A stretch of 64,000 nt of DNA, taken from positions 69,501 to 133,500 of the forward strand of contig NZ_RCNT01000003.1 of assembly GCF_003688285.1 (NCBI RefSeq), in the 5' to 3' direction. The translations under genes and the position numbers were made by a program. The notes beneath the pieces are model-generated. The model made no database searches. It had not been told where the DNA came from and saw only the letters and a list, made by a program, of their open reading frames with translations. Numbering within the stretch: the stretch's first letter is position 1; every line of letters starts with the position of its first letter. The DNA is from Rhodophyticola porphyridii (GTDB taxonomy: Bacteria > Pseudomonadota > Alphaproteobacteria > Rhodobacterales > Rhodobacteraceae). Of this stretch, positions 9,295-18,766 are shown in pieces.

Positions 9295-9361
9295 CCCGGC
9301 CCCTTTTGTTCCAAACACTCGATCCGGCCAGAGATATGGCGGTTTGCGTTCATGGCAATGC

Positions 9362-10753
9362 TCAGTCGGCCTGCCGGGTTTCCAGCCTCGATCCTTCGAG
9401 CACCTTGACCTCGCGCTGCGGGAACGGAATCGAGATGCCGTGTTCCCGAAATGCATCCCAAAGGGCCAGATAGACATTGCCGCGAATATTGGTCAGCCCG
9501 CCGGTCGGATCGCGGATCCAGAATCGCAGGATGTAATCGACGCTGCTGTCGCCGAAGCCCACGATATGGCAAACCGGCGGGCGGAAGCCCAAAACCCTGT
9601 CCACGCCCTTGGCGGCTTCGATCGCGATCTCGCGGACGCTGTGCGGATCATCGTGATAGGCCGTGCCAAAATAGATATCGAGGCGGACGAATTCGTTGGA
9701 ATGGGACCAGTTGACCACTTGATTGGTGATCAGGTCCTCGTTCGGGATCAGGTATTCGCGACCGTCGCGCGTTACCACACTGGCATAGCGGGCGCCAAGC
9801 GTGTTGATCCAGCCGAAGGTGTCGCCAAGACTGATCACATCGCCCGGCTTGATCGACTTGTCGAGCAGGATGATGACTCCGGAAACGAGGTTGGAAACCA
9901 CCTTCTGCAGACCGAAACCAAGGCCCACGCCGATGGCGCCCGACAGAACCGCAAGCCCGGTCAGATCGACGCCGATCGCGCGCAGCCCGATGAAGAACGC
10001 CGCCCCGTAGAGCAAGACCTGAACGGCCTTGACGACCAGAACACGCATCGACGGCGAGATATCCTCGTTCGCCTGTACGCGTGCCGCCGTCGTGCCCGAG
10101 ATGAACCGTGCGCCGGTCACAAGTGCCGCTAGGATCACGATCCCCTGCACGACCAGCAGGAGCGACAGACGGACATCGCCCAATTGGAACCCGACACTGT
10201 CGAGAATCTGCGCCGCTTCGTCGCGGGCATTCAGGATCGCCAGCGTCACGTAGATCCACGCACCGTACCGGACCAGCGTCCGCATCACAGGTGAGCGGAT
10301 CAGGCGGGTGACGAAAACCACGAACAGCCACGCGGTCGCGAGTTCGGCGATGATCCCGAGCAGGTAACTTCGGCTCGGCCAAGTGGCCTCCCGCATGATC
10401 CAGACCGCCAGCCAGATCAGGATAACGAAGAAGATCGGCATCAGACGGCGGTGGACCACCACCAGTACCCGCATCCGCCATTTCGGCCACCCCTCGCGGG
10501 AGGCCATCCAGGCGCGGATGCGCGGACCCAGAAGCCGACGCAGCAAGATCGCGATCAGAACCAGTCCTGCCGCTATGCAGAGCTGATAAAAGTTCCACGG
10601 CCGCAGCAGGCTGTCGAAGAGAGTTGTGCCCTGCTCGAACAGTTCCTGGCCCAGTTCCAGGGCCTGATTAAGAGCCTCTTCAGCCCCCAAATCGGGCGGT
10701 TCCGGCGAAGCCTCTACCGCGGCTCTGGGATCGTTCTGGTCTGCGGGCTCCAT
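9362..10753 (-). CDS. MscS-family mechanosensitive ion channel
   Basis: 463 residues. An acidic N-terminal stretch precedes several membrane segments (about residues 57-75, 103-120, 130-150, 165-180, 195-215 and 240-260). The pore-lining helix follows (LAVLSGAIGVGLGFGLQKVV), then the cytoplasmic beta domain with DKSIKPGDVISLGDTFGWI and the NEDLITNQVVNWSH segment. Such channels open under membrane tension and release solutes in hypo-osmotic shock. The glycine/alanine-rich TM3 pattern is well preserved. The five or six TM segments make it longer than E. coli MscS (286 residues) and closer to the YbdG/YnaI type. Confidence 0.93.
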   Translation of the reverse strand: MEPADQNDPRAAVEASPEPPDLGAEEALNQALELGQELFEQGTTLFDSLLRPWNFYQLCIAAGLVLIAILLRRLLGPRIRAWMASREGWPKWRMRVLVVVHRRLMPIFFVILIWLAVWIMREATWPSRSYLLGIIAELATAWLFVVFVTRLIRSPVMRTLVRYGAWIYVTLAILNARDEAAQILDSVGFQLGDVRLSLLLVVQGIVILAALVTGARFISGTTAARVQANEDISPSMRVLVVKAVQVLLYGAAFFIGLRAIGVDLTGLAVLSGAIGVGLGFGLQKVVSNLVSGVIILLDKSIKPGDVISLGDTFGWINTLGARYASVVTRDGREYLIPNEDLITNQVVNWSHSNEFVRLDIYFGTAYHDDPHSVREIAIEAAKGVDRVLGFRPPVCHIVGFGDSSVDYILRFWIRDPTGGLTNIRGNVYLALWDAFREHGISIPFPQREVKVLEGSRLETRQAD

Positions 10754-11000
10754 TCCGGTCCTTTCCTGCGGGCTCAGACCACTCTATCGCCTCTACTGGC
10801 TCCGGCAAGGCGCAAGACTTGCGAGTGCCCGCGCCCAGGTGTATCTGGCCTGTCATGACACGGGTTTTCGACATGGATGACCACGCACGCCTGCCCTGGC
10901 GGTTCTTTGGGCAGCGCGGTGCGATACGGGCACATCTCATCTTCATTTGACGCCCCTTTTCCGCCTTTCCGCTTCCCCTCAGCCCCGAGGACCGCACGAC

Positions 11001-12407
11001 ATGACCGCCCCCAAGACGCTTTATGACAAAATCTGGGATGCCCATCTGGCCCATGAGGCCGAGGACGGGACCTGCCTTCTCTATATCGACCGCCATCTGG
11101 TGCATGAGGTCACCAGCCCGCAGGCCTTCGAAGGTTTGCGCATGGCGGGCCGCAAGGTTCACGCTCCCGATAAGACCATTGCGGTACCGGATCACAACGT
11201 GCCGACCACGGCGGACCGTTTGAGCGGCGGCATGAACGAAGAAAGCCGGATCCAGGTCGAGGCGCTTGACAAGAACGCGCGTGATTTCGGCATCCACTAT
11301 TATCCGGTGAGCGACATCCGTCAGGGCATCGTCCATATCGTCGGGCCGGAACAGGGCTGGACCTTGCCGGGCATGACAGTGGTCTGCGGCGACAGCCATA
11401 CCGCGACCCACGGCGCTTTCGGGGCGCTCGCCCACGGGATTGGCACCTCCGAGGTGGAACACGTGCTGGCCACCCAGACCCTGATCCAGCGCAAGGGCAA
11501 GAACATGAAGGTGGAGATCACCGGCAAACTGCGCCCCGGTGTGACGGCAAAGGACATCACGCTCAGCGTTATCGGTGAAACCGGCACCGCCGGCGGCACC
11601 GGCTATGTGATCGAGTATTGCGGCGAAGCGATCCGCGATCTGTCGATGGAAGGTCGCATGACGGTCTGCAACATGGCCATTGAAGGCGGAGCCCGCGCGG
11701 GCCTGATCGCGCCGGACGAGACCACGTTCGAATACGTCATGGGCCGCCCCCACGCCCCGAAAGGCGCGCAATGGGAGGCAGCACTCGCCTGGTGGAAGAC
11801 GCTCTACTCCGACGATGATGCGCATTGGGACAAGGTGGTGACGATTCGGGGTGAGGACATCGCGCCGGTCGTCACCTGGGGCACCTCGCCCGAAGACGTT
11901 CTGCCGATCACAGGGGCGGTGCCCTCGCCCGAAGACTTCAAGGGCGGCAAGGTCGAAGCGGCGAAGCGGTCGCTCGACTACATGGGTCTCACACCGGGCA
12001 CACCGCTTTCCGAGATCGAAATCGACACGGTCTTCATCGGCTCCTGCACCAATGGGCGGATCGAGGATCTTCGCGCCGCCGCCGCAATCCTGAAAGGCAA
12101 GAAGATCAAGGACGGCCTGCGCGCCATGGTCGTCCCCGGCTCCGGCCTCGTCCGCGCCCAGGCCGAGGAGGAGGGGCTGGCGGATATCTTCAAGGCTGCC
12201 GGGTTCGAGTGGCGCCTTGCGGGTTGCTCCATGTGTCTTGCGATGAACCCGGACCAGCTGTCCCCGGGCGAACGCTGCGCGGCAACGTCCAACCGCAACT
12301 TCGAAGGCCGCCAGGGCCGCGGCGGGCGCACCCATCTGATGAGCCCCGCCATGGCCGCAGCTGCGGCGGTGACCGGGCGGCTGACGGATGTGCGCGAGAT
12401 GATGTAG
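11001..12407 (+). CDS. leuC: 3-isopropylmalate dehydratase, large subunit
   Basis: 468 residues, the normal length. With LeuD it isomerises 2- to 3-isopropylmalate in leucine synthesis. Iron-sulfur ligands are visible: a cysteine in [15 protein letters not shown] and two in [13 protein letters not shown], along with [11 protein letters not shown]. The start [13 protein letters not shown] is preferred over an upstream in-frame start lacking conservation. leuD is not adjacent but about 3.6 kb downstream on the same strand, after an MFS gene, a HupE-like gene and a DUF4198 gene. The 247 bases upstream show no clear leucine-rich leader peptide. Confidence 0.97.
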   Translation: MTAPKTLYDKIWDAHLAHEAEDGTCLLYIDRHLVHEVTSPQAFEGLRMAGRKVHAPDKTIAVPDHNVPTTADRLSGGMNEESRIQVEALDKNARDFGIHYYPVSDIRQGIVHIVGPEQGWTLPGMTVVCGDSHTATHGAFGALAHGIGTSEVEHVLATQTLIQRKGKNMKVEITGKLRPGVTAKDITLSVIGETGTAGGTGYVIEYCGEAIRDLSMEGRMTVCNMAIEGGARAGLIAPDETTFEYVMGRPHAPKGAQWEAALAWWKTLYSDDDAHWDKVVTIRGEDIAPVVTWGTSPEDVLPITGAVPSPEDFKGGKVEAAKRSLDYMGLTPGTPLSEIEIDTVFIGSCTNGRIEDLRAAAAILKGKKIKDGLRAMVVPGSGLVRAQAEEEGLADIFKAAGFEWRLAGCSMCLAMNPDQLSPGERCAATSNRNFEGRQGRGGRTHLMSPAMAAAAAVTGRLTDVREMM

Positions 12408-12441
12408 CGGCCCGGCTGTCTTTTCCCGGCTGCGGATTGCG

Positions 12442-13674
12442 CTAGAGCGTCTGCACCGGGATCGACCGCCGCTCCGCCGTCAATCGACGCAGAACGAGAC
12501 CCATCGCCCCGGCCAGCAGCAGGCACCAGATCCCCATGGCAAAACCCTGATCGGGAAACGGAACGCCCCAATCGATAAGCGCACCGGTGATCCCCGGCCC
12601 GATCGCGGTGGAAAAGACCATCAGCGCAATCACCATGGACCGTACCGCCCCAAGATGATTGGTGCCGTAAACCATCGGCAGCAGCGCCCCCCAAAGCGTT
12701 CCGACCACGCCCTGGGTAAGAGCCAGAACCGCAAGTGTCAGCATCCAGTGGGCGGGTGTTTCGGCCGGGCCGATCAGAAACATGGACAGGCCCATGGGCA
12801 GCAGCACGACAGGCAGGAACCTGTCCGCGCCGAACCGGTCGGCCGCCCATCCGGCGATCAGCGACGTGACCACGGTGACGGTGGCGAACACTGGATAGGC
12901 CGGGGCCATCTGCACCAGCGACCAGCCCTTGATTTCGGCGATATGGACCTGATGAAAGAACACCACGGTACCGATGAAACCAGGTGTCAGCATCAGCGGA
13001 ATCAGTGCGGGGAAAAGCCAGTGTCGCAACACCTCTCCCCGGCGCCAGTGGCGGCCGGCCAGCCCGGTGCTGCCGACGGCTTCTGTCTGCCCGCTTGGAA
13101 CGCGGTCCTGCGCAAGCAGCAGCATCAGCACTGGCAGGATTACCAGACCGATGAATGCCGCCGTGACACCCCATGTGGCGCGCCAACCGATCGCACCGAT
13201 CAGAATCACGACCAGAATCGGCAGCACCATTTCGCCTATAGGGTAGCCCAGGCCCTTGATCGCGACCGCCTTGCCACGCGTGGCGACGAACCAACGGCCC
13301 ATGGCGGTAGCCGCCACATGGCTGAACATGCCCTGACCGCAGAACCGCAGCAGAAACACGGCGATGCCCAGAGCCCAGATCGACGTACCGAACGCCATCG
13401 CCAGCGCCGCAATCGCGAACATGCCCGCGACCAACGGCACCAGGCGCGAAAACGGGACCGTATCTGCCAACGATCCCCGACTGAGCAGCAATGCTGCCGA
13501 ACCGAGCGTTGCGAGCGTGTAGAGCGCGCCCCATTGCCCATCGCTTAAACCATATTCCGCACGGATCTCGCCCGCGAAAAGCGAGATGAACCAGGTTTGA
13601 CCGAAGGAGGAGCCGAAAGTCAGCAGCAGCCCGGTTGCCAGCCAACGGCGATTGTCGATGAGAAAGCGGCGCAT
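12442..13674 (-). CDS. Major facilitator superfamily transporter
   Basis: 410 residues with about twelve hydrophobic segments in two six-helix halves, joined by a charged loop near residue 200 ([20 protein letters not shown]). The cytoplasmic loop 2-3 motif is degenerate (SRGSLADTVPFSRLVP) and loop 8-9 carries GWAADRFGADRFLP. MFS proteins are inner-membrane secondary carriers. The monocarboxylate or oxalate/formate branch is plausible from general layout, but the substrate is unknown. It converges on leuC with a 34-base gap and lies 27 bases after the HupE/UreJ-like gene on the same strand. Confidence 0.88.
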   Translation of the reverse strand: MRRFLIDNRRWLATGLLLTFGSSFGQTWFISLFAGEIRAEYGLSDGQWGALYTLATLGSAALLLSRGSLADTVPFSRLVPLVAGMFAIAALAMAFGTSIWALGIAVFLLRFCGQGMFSHVAATAMGRWFVATRGKAVAIKGLGYPIGEMVLPILVVILIGAIGWRATWGVTAAFIGLVILPVLMLLLAQDRVPSGQTEAVGSTGLAGRHWRRGEVLRHWLFPALIPLMLTPGFIGTVVFFHQVHIAEIKGWSLVQMAPAYPVFATVTVVTSLIAGWAADRFGADRFLPVVLLPMGLSMFLIGPAETPAHWMLTLAVLALTQGVVGTLWGALLPMVYGTNHLGAVRSMVIALMVFSTAIGPGITGALIDWGVPFPDQGFAMGIWCLLLAGAMGLVLRRLTAERRSIPVQTL

Positions 13675-13701
13675 GAGATCGCCCTTACGCCTGTCTGCGC
13701 A

Positions 13702-14817
13702 TCAGAGCAATGTGCGTTCCACAACCCAATAGGCCCCGACTGCAGCAATCGCGAGCGATGCCGGAACCGCGATGAGCGGCCGGTAGAACTCCTTCTTTCC
13801 GAACCATAGCCCGACAGTCAGAAACGCACCGGCGATCACTGCAAGCTGCCCCAGCTCGACCCCGATATTGAACCCGGCGAGGGCCCAGCCAAACCGCTCT
13901 GTCGCGATGCCGAAATCCCCCAATACGCTGGCAAATCCAAGCCCATGCAGAAGACCGAAGGCAAAGACTAACGCGGTTCTGGCCCGCATGTTGCCGCGCC
14001 CAAGCGTGTTTTCGATGCCGACATAAACGATCGAGGCCGCAATCAGCGGTTCCACGACGCTGGCGGGAACGCTGACCACACCGGTGGAGGCGAGGGCCAG
14101 CGTAATCGTATGGGCCAGCGTGAAGGCGGTGACCTGAAACAGCAGCGGGCGTATATGCATCGAAAAGAAGAACAGTCCCAGCACGAACAGGATATGATCG
14201 AGCCCCTTCGGAATAATGTGGTCAAACCCGGCCACGATGTAGCGCAGGAAGACGGCTCCGGCGCCTTCGGTCAGGACCTCGGCACGAGGCAGAGCAGGCG
14301 TCAGCTCTCCGCCGTCAAGAAAACCTTCATAGGCATCCTCTCCTCCACCCACCTGGCGAGGTATGAAGGTGCCAAGCGCGGGCGAAAGACCAACCCGGAC
14401 GCCGGCGTCCCCCGGAGGCAGATCCGCCGCGATGGTCAGGAAACTGTCCCGGGGCAGGTCGGTATCGCCCGTTTCGGGAATGTCGACGCTGACGATTTCA
14501 GGGGTCAGCCGCGTCCCGTTCAGTTCGATGATGAAGCCATCGGAGATCCGGGGCCACGCCGCGCGGAACGCAGCCTCCAGATCCGCAGGCGCCATCGCGC
14601 GCAGCCGATCGTAAAGGGCGGCTTCGGGCGCATCGTTGGTGTCGTTCACCGCGCCCAGATCGATATCGGCCACAAGCGCCTCCAATGCCAGGCGCAGACT
14701 GAGTGTCGCGTTTGTCTGGGTGACGGAGATATCGCCGATCGTCGGGCGGATCTCATGCGCTGCCGCTGGCCATGTCGTGATCACAAGCGCCATTGACACA
14801 AGAACAACGCGCAACAT
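13702..14817 (-). CDS. HupE/UreJ-family membrane protein with a large periplasmic domain
   Basis: 371 residues from the ATG at 14815-14817; an in-frame ATG at 14830-14832 would add five residues, and neither has a clear Shine-Dalgarno. A signal peptide (cut after WPAAA) leads to a soluble domain of about 170 residues. A C-terminal six- or seven-helix membrane domain of the HupE_UreJ_2 type follows, with histidines at GLDHILF, TLAHTITLA and GLLHGLGFA. The family is linked to metal (nickel, possibly copper) handling; transport here is an inference. It is divergent from a DUF4198 gene with only 28 bases between the start codons. Confidence 0.82.
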   Translation of the reverse strand: MLRVVLVSMALVITTWPAAAHEIRPTIGDISVTQTNATLSLRLALEALVADIDLGAVNDTNDAPEAALYDRLRAMAPADLEAAFRAAWPRISDGFIIELNGTRLTPEIVSVDIPETGDTDLPRDSFLTIAADLPPGDAGVRVGLSPALGTFIPRQVGGGEDAYEGFLDGGELTPALPRAEVLTEGAGAVFLRYIVAGFDHIIPKGLDHILFVLGLFFFSMHIRPLLFQVTAFTLAHTITLALASTGVVSVPASVVEPLIAASIVYVGIENTLGRGNMRARTALVFAFGLLHGLGFASVLGDFGIATERFGWALAGFNIGVELGQLAVIAGAFLTVGLWFGKKEFYRPLIAVPASLAIAAVGAYWVVERTLL

Positions 14818-14845
14818 GGTGAATGGAGACATGGAAGGATACCCG

Positions 14846-15649
14846 ATGGCGAACTGGCTGGCTTTGGCGACACTCGCCCTGTTTCTCGTGGCAGGCAAGG
14901 CCGGGGCACATGAATTCTGGATCGACGCCGAGGAGTACGCGGTCGCGCCAGGCGAAACTCTCGCGGCGAATCTCAGGGTGGGGCAGGCGTTTTCAGGAGG
15001 GCCCATATCCTATCTGCCGCGCAATTTCGTGCGCTTCGACGTGCTCGCGGGCGGCGACATCCGGCCGGTGGAGGGGCGCTTTGGAGATATTCCTGCGCTG
15101 TCCATGGGTGACCTGCCCGACGGGCTGGCCGTTATCGTCCATCAAACCACCGAAAACCGCCTGACATGGTCCGAGTGGGAGCGGTTCCTTGCTTTTGCCG
15201 AGCACAAGGATCTGGGCGATGTCACTGCCATGCATGAGACCCGTGGTCTCAGCCAGGAGAATGTTCGCGAGGTCTACATCCGCTACGCAAAGTCCATGGT
15301 TGCCGTGGGCGACGGTGTCGGTGCGGACAGTCGTGTGGGCCTCAGGGCCGAGCTCGTGGCCCTGGCCAACCCCTACACCGATGACGTCAGCGGCGGCATG
15401 CCCCTTCAACTATGGTATGACGGCGCGTCTCAGGCCGGCTACCAGGTGGAGCTTTTTGCCCGGGATGCGGCCGACGAGGTGACGATCACCTATCACAGGA
15501 CAGACGCCAGTGGGGTGGTGATGGTTCCGGTCCAGCCCGGTGTGACCTACATGGCAGATGCCGTCTTCCTCGAACCCCTGGAGCCCGAGGCGGACGGCGA
15601 CGCGATCTGGGCCACGCACTGGGCGAACATGACCTTCGCCGTTCCGTAG
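14846..15649 (+). CDS. DUF4198 domain-containing secreted protein
   Basis: 267 residues with a signal peptide (LALATLALFLVAGKAGA) followed at once by HEFWIDAEEY, the usual N-terminus of mature DUF4198 proteins. The family includes periplasmic parts of nickel/cobalt uptake systems and resembles beta-sandwich carboxypeptidase-regulatory folds. The C-terminal part (LFARDAADEVTITYHRTDASGVV, then VQPGVTYMADAVFLEP) fits that. An AAGGAT ribosome-binding site precedes the ATG at 14846. The tight divergent pairing with a HupE-like protein suggests a shared metal-related role. No enzyme motif is visible. Confidence 0.8.
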   Translation: MANWLALATLALFLVAGKAGAHEFWIDAEEYAVAPGETLAANLRVGQAFSGGPISYLPRNFVRFDVLAGGDIRPVEGRFGDIPALSMGDLPDGLAVIVHQTTENRLTWSEWERFLAFAEHKDLGDVTAMHETRGLSQENVREVYIRYAKSMVAVGDGVGADSRVGLRAELVALANPYTDDVSGGMPLQLWYDGASQAGYQVELFARDAADEVTITYHRTDASGVVMVPVQPGVTYMADAVFLEPLEPEADGDAIWATHWANMTFAVP

Positions 15650-16027
15650 CCTTCGCGCCTTGGTAGTGCGAGGGGGTAGAGCCGATTGTTGCAAAGCGTC
15701 CCAACCCGTCTAACCTGCATGCCTCGTGCCTTGGTCCAACACGCCCTTCCATCGATTGCGGTGTCCCAGACCACTGACCCGCATACACAGCCTGTCGCGG
15801 CAATCCTTCCCTGCAAACGCCAACAAGGTAAGGTTGTGGCTGACCGATCTGTTCTGCAGACCCAAGGGAGGGGTCCAGCTCTACATCACCGAGGAAACCC
15901 GGGACGGCATCTGTTCAGCGACCAAATTCGCAAATGGAACAAGAACCGCACCCCGCCAGAGGGTTGTTTCCTGGACCAATATATTAAACAAAGCGGCTTC
16001 ATACGCTAAGCCCGTTCGGAGCGCCCC
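15650..16027 (+). other. 378-base intergenic region upstream of leuD
   Basis: No convincing gene. An open frame at 15726-16049 can be read (residues such as LWLTDLFCRPKGGVQLYITEE in the middle) but it runs into leuD in another frame, has no ribosome-binding site and no family I recognise. It might be decayed coding sequence. The last 60 bases are AT-richer (around ATATATTAAAC near 15980) and may hold the leuD promoter. Confidence 0.4.
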
Positions 16028-16633
16028 ATGGAAAAATTCACCAAGCTGACCGGCATCGCCGCCCCCATGCCCCTGATCAATATCGACACCGACATGATCA
16101 TTCCCAAGCAGTTCCTGAAAACGATCAAGCGATCTGGCCTTGGGGTGAACCTGTTCGACGAGATGCGCTACGACGATGACGGCAACGAAATCCCCGATTT
16201 CGTCCTGAACAAGCCCGCCTATCGGGACGCTCAGATCCTCGTTGCGGGTGACAATTTCGGCTGCGGCTCCTCACGCGAACACGCGCCCTGGGCGCTACTG
16301 GATTTCGGCATCCGCTGCGTGATCGCACCCAGCTTCGCCGACATCTTCTTCAACAACTGCTTCAAGAACGGCATCTTGCCCATAGCGCTTCCACAAGAGC
16401 AGGTGGATGTCCTGATGAAAGACGCCGAAAAGGGATCCAACGCCAGGATGATCGTCGATCTCGAAGCGCAAACGGTCACCTCATCGGATGGGGAAGTGTT
16501 TGCGTTCGAGGTGGACGCGCACAAGAAGCATTGCCTTCTGGACGGTCTCGACGATATCGGCCTGACAATGGAAAAATCCGACGCGATCGCCAGCTTCGAA
16601 CAACGCGTACGCGCCGAACGCCCCTGGGTCTGA
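16028..16633 (+). CDS. leuD: 3-isopropylmalate dehydratase, small subunit
   Basis: 201 residues, the normal length. It is the swivelling domain that completes the LeuC active site. Seen: [17 protein letters not shown] near residue 18, [18 protein letters not shown] around residue 75, and [21 protein letters not shown] weak GGAG site sits before the ATG. It is separated from leuC by 3.6 kb but has the same direction. Downstream is a hairpin-rich gap, then a membrane protein. Confidence 0.97.
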   Translation: MEKFTKLTGIAAPMPLINIDTDMIIPKQFLKTIKRSGLGVNLFDEMRYDDDGNEIPDFVLNKPAYRDAQILVAGDNFGCGSSREHAPWALLDFGIRCVIAPSFADIFFNNCFKNGILPIALPQEQVDVLMKDAEKGSNARMIVDLEAQTVTSSDGEVFAFEVDAHKKHCLLDGLDDIGLTMEKSDAIASFEQRVRAERPWV

Positions 16634-16681
16634 CCGCCGCCCATACCACATCTAGCGGGCGATCCGAGATCGGTGTCTAAC

Positions 16682-16706
16682 CCCGATTGCAGGTGATGCA
16701 ATCGGG
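16682..16706 (+). terminator. Hairpin after leuD (10-bp perfect stem, 5-base loop)
   Basis: Left arm 16682-16691 (CCCGATTGCA) pairs perfectly with 16697-16706 (TGCAATCGGG) across loop GGTGA. It starts 48 bases after the leuD stop. No T-run follows, so it could be a processing or stability element rather than a factor-independent terminator. Confidence 0.45.
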
Positions 16707-16736
16707 AGACACCCCTGAGATCAAAAGCGCCATTTC

Positions 16737-16824
16737 GATTCCACTCATGGAATCAGAAGCTTGCTTCACGATCTGAATGTGCGCAAGATTGTACTCATTG
16801 AGGCGCCCCAAAGACAGATTGGGG
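16737..16824 (+). repeat. Two further short inverted repeats in the leuD downstream gap
   Basis: GATTCCA (16737-16743) pairs with TGGAATC (16748-16754) across four bases, and CCCCAA (16806-16811) pairs with TTGGGG (16819-16824) across seven. Together with the hairpin at 16682 they make this 250-base gap unusually dense in dyads. No conserved RNA family was recognised. Confidence 0.5.
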
Positions 16825-16885
16825 TGAACACATGAAAAAAAGGACCTGCACGAACAGGTTCAGTCCAGGTCGAAGGTAAAAGGCA

Positions 16886-17728
16886 GTGATCTCACAGCTT
16901 GCAGGCGCTGTGGTTCGGGCGGTCATCGTATTGGTCGTCATTTCCACACCATCCCTGCTGATACCGGGCACGAGCCTGGAGACGACCCAGATCGTCACGC
17001 TGATCGGCCTCTTTGCCGGGATCTTTACCTTTTCCGAATACGCCTCGACCTATCCCGGCCTGATCGAGTTTCGCGATGCGCCGCCCTATAACCGGGTTCG
17101 CGTGATTTCGCTTTTCGTCACCCTGTTTCTGCTGAGCGTGGTGGTCAGCTCCGCGGACAGTGCGTCGACCATGTCGCTGGTTGTGAATGCCACCGGTCTG
17201 GTCATCGGCAAAGCCATGGATTTTCCATTCAGCCCGCTCAGCCTGTTTGTGACGCAGCTCCCGCCCGATACCGACATTCAATCAGTCCTGCAGCTTCAGA
17301 TAATGGCCGGCCTGTCGGCACTGATCGGGCTTCTGACCCTCTCGATTTTCGCGATCCTGGTGCGCCTTCAACAATGGCCAAACCGGCAATCGGCCTTCAA
17401 TGTCTGGGTCAATCTGCCCACATTCGATCCGACGACCGGCGGCGATGTGGTCACCCGCCTTATGCGCGACTCGCGCATTAACATTTTGTTAGGTTTCCTG
17501 CTGCCTTACTTCATGCCGGTTATCTTGCGGATCAGCTCCACGCATCTCGAAACATCGCTGGTGACATCGCAACACACCATGGTCTGGATAGTCGCGCTAT
17601 GGATGTTCTTCCCGATAACGGTATTCATGCGCGGGATGGCCATGGCCCGCGTGGCCGACATGATCACCGCAAGACGCAAACGCCTTATCGCCGGTTTCGA
17701 GCCGGAAGACAGGTTCACGCCTGCCTGA
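16886..17728 (+). CDS. Multi-pass membrane protein of unknown function
   Basis: 280 residues from a GTG start at 16886 preceded by purine-rich AAGGTAAAAGG. Hydrophobic segments lie near residues 8-26, 35-50, 72-90, 97-107, 135-160, 195-212 and 230-250, so it is an inner-membrane protein. I recognise no characterised domain. A short cytoplasmic tail (ITARRKRLIAGFEPEDRF) ends it. Its stop overlaps the probable beginning of the frameshifted endonuclease-like gene, so the two were probably one transcription unit, placed between leuD and leuB. Homologues in the same place in related genomes are likely, from general knowledge of the group. Confidence 0.75.
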   Translation: MISQLAGAVVRAVIVLVVISTPSLLIPGTSLETTQIVTLIGLFAGIFTFSEYASTYPGLIEFRDAPPYNRVRVISLFVTLFLLSVVVSSADSASTMSLVVNATGLVIGKAMDFPFSPLSLFVTQLPPDTDIQSVLQLQIMAGLSALIGLLTLSIFAILVRLQQWPNRQSAFNVWVNLPTFDPTTGGDVVTRLMRDSRINILLGFLLPYFMPVILRISSTHLETSLVTSQHTMVWIVALWMFFPITVFMRGMAMARVADMITARRKRLIAGFEPEDRFTPA

Positions 17729-18766
17729 TCGCTCTCGCTGTGCTGGGTTTACCATCGGATCCGTCCGCCGAAACCCTTCGCCTCGCCACCTTCCATACAA
17801 GCCTCTCACGGGACGGCCCGGGGCTTCTGCTGGCGGATCTGCTGGAGGAGGACCCCGACGCTCAGATCCGCGCGACACTCGACGTGGTCATTGCCGCCGA
17901 TGCCGATATTTTACTGCTTCAGGATGTGGATTACGATGCCGCCGGCCATGCCCTGACCGCCTTCACAAGCCTGCTAGAAGACCGTGGGCTGTCCTATCCC
18001 TACCGCGTGATGCTGCGCCCCAATACGGGACTGCCCACCGGGCTGGACATGGATGGCAACGCGCGCCTTGGGGAGGCCCGCGACGCGCAAGGCTATGGCC
18101 GGTTCAATGGGCAGGGCGGTATGGCGCTCCTGTCGCGCCATCCGATCGACGCCGGGGCGATGCGCGATTTTTCCGGCCTTCTCTGGGCCGATCTGCCAGG
18201 CAACGCCGCAGCCGATGTTCTGACTGCCGAGGCTTTGGCTATACAGCGGCTGGCGTCAGTCGCAATGTGGGATGTTCCCGTTGATCTGGACAGCGGGGCA
18301 CGGTTTCACATCCTCGCGCTTCATGCGACGCCCCCCGTTTTCGACGGGCCCGAAGACCGCAACGGTTTGCGCAACGCAGATGAATTGCGGTTCTGGCAGT
18401 TGTATCTAGAAGGCTGGTCCCCTGACGGCCAGCCGTTCGACACCGGAACCTTTGCGTTGATGGGCACGCTCAACGTGGATCCGGAGCGGGGCGAGGGACG
18501 GCAGGGTCCTTTGCGCGCGCTGCTGGGGGCATGCCGCCCTGCAAGACCCGGCCCCGGTCAATACGGCGGGCCGCAGCGAGACCGCCGATTGGGACGATCC
18601 CGTGCCCGGCGATCTAAGGGTGGATTACATTCTGCCGGGCGCCGATCTCCGTGTTGTCGGCAGCGGGGTCATCTGGCCTGACGAGGAGCCCGAGAACGGG
18701 CTGACGGCATCAACGGTTGCCGCCGCTTCCGACCACCGGCTGGTCTGGGTCGATCTGGACTTCTAA
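17725..18766 (+). pseudogene. Endonuclease/exonuclease/phosphatase-family gene broken by a frameshift
   Basis: The protein begins with a signal-like stretch (CLIALAVLGLPSDPSAE), then ETLRLATFHTSLSRDGPGLLL, ADADILLLQDVDYD (the catalytic Asp/Glu metal motif region), and GRFNGQGGMALLSRHPI. In this frame coding breaks at a run of five G (18525-18529). Dropping one G restores HAALQDPAPVNTAG, DLRVDYILPGADLRVVG and the family ending ASDHRLVWVDLDF with a stop at 18764-18766. The beginning is also unclear: no ATG or GTG lies just before the signal-like stretch (the first GTG is at 17740), so 17725 is a homology-based estimate. Either a recent pseudogene or a base-calling error. It overlaps the convergent epimerase by 57 bases. 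Confidence 0.8.

Noticed and set aside
10855-10950. A 31-codon frame just before leuC, a possible leader peptide
   Set aside because: It holds only two leucines, no run of Leu codons, no clear ribosome-binding site and no visible terminator/antiterminator pair.
15726-16049. A 107-codon frame upstream of and into leuD
   Set aside because: No family recognised, no ribosome-binding site, overlaps the leuD start in another frame; kept only as a comment on the gap.
17475-17489. A CtrA-like TTAA-N7-TTAG match
   Set aside because: It lies inside the coding region of the membrane protein, and the second half is imperfect.
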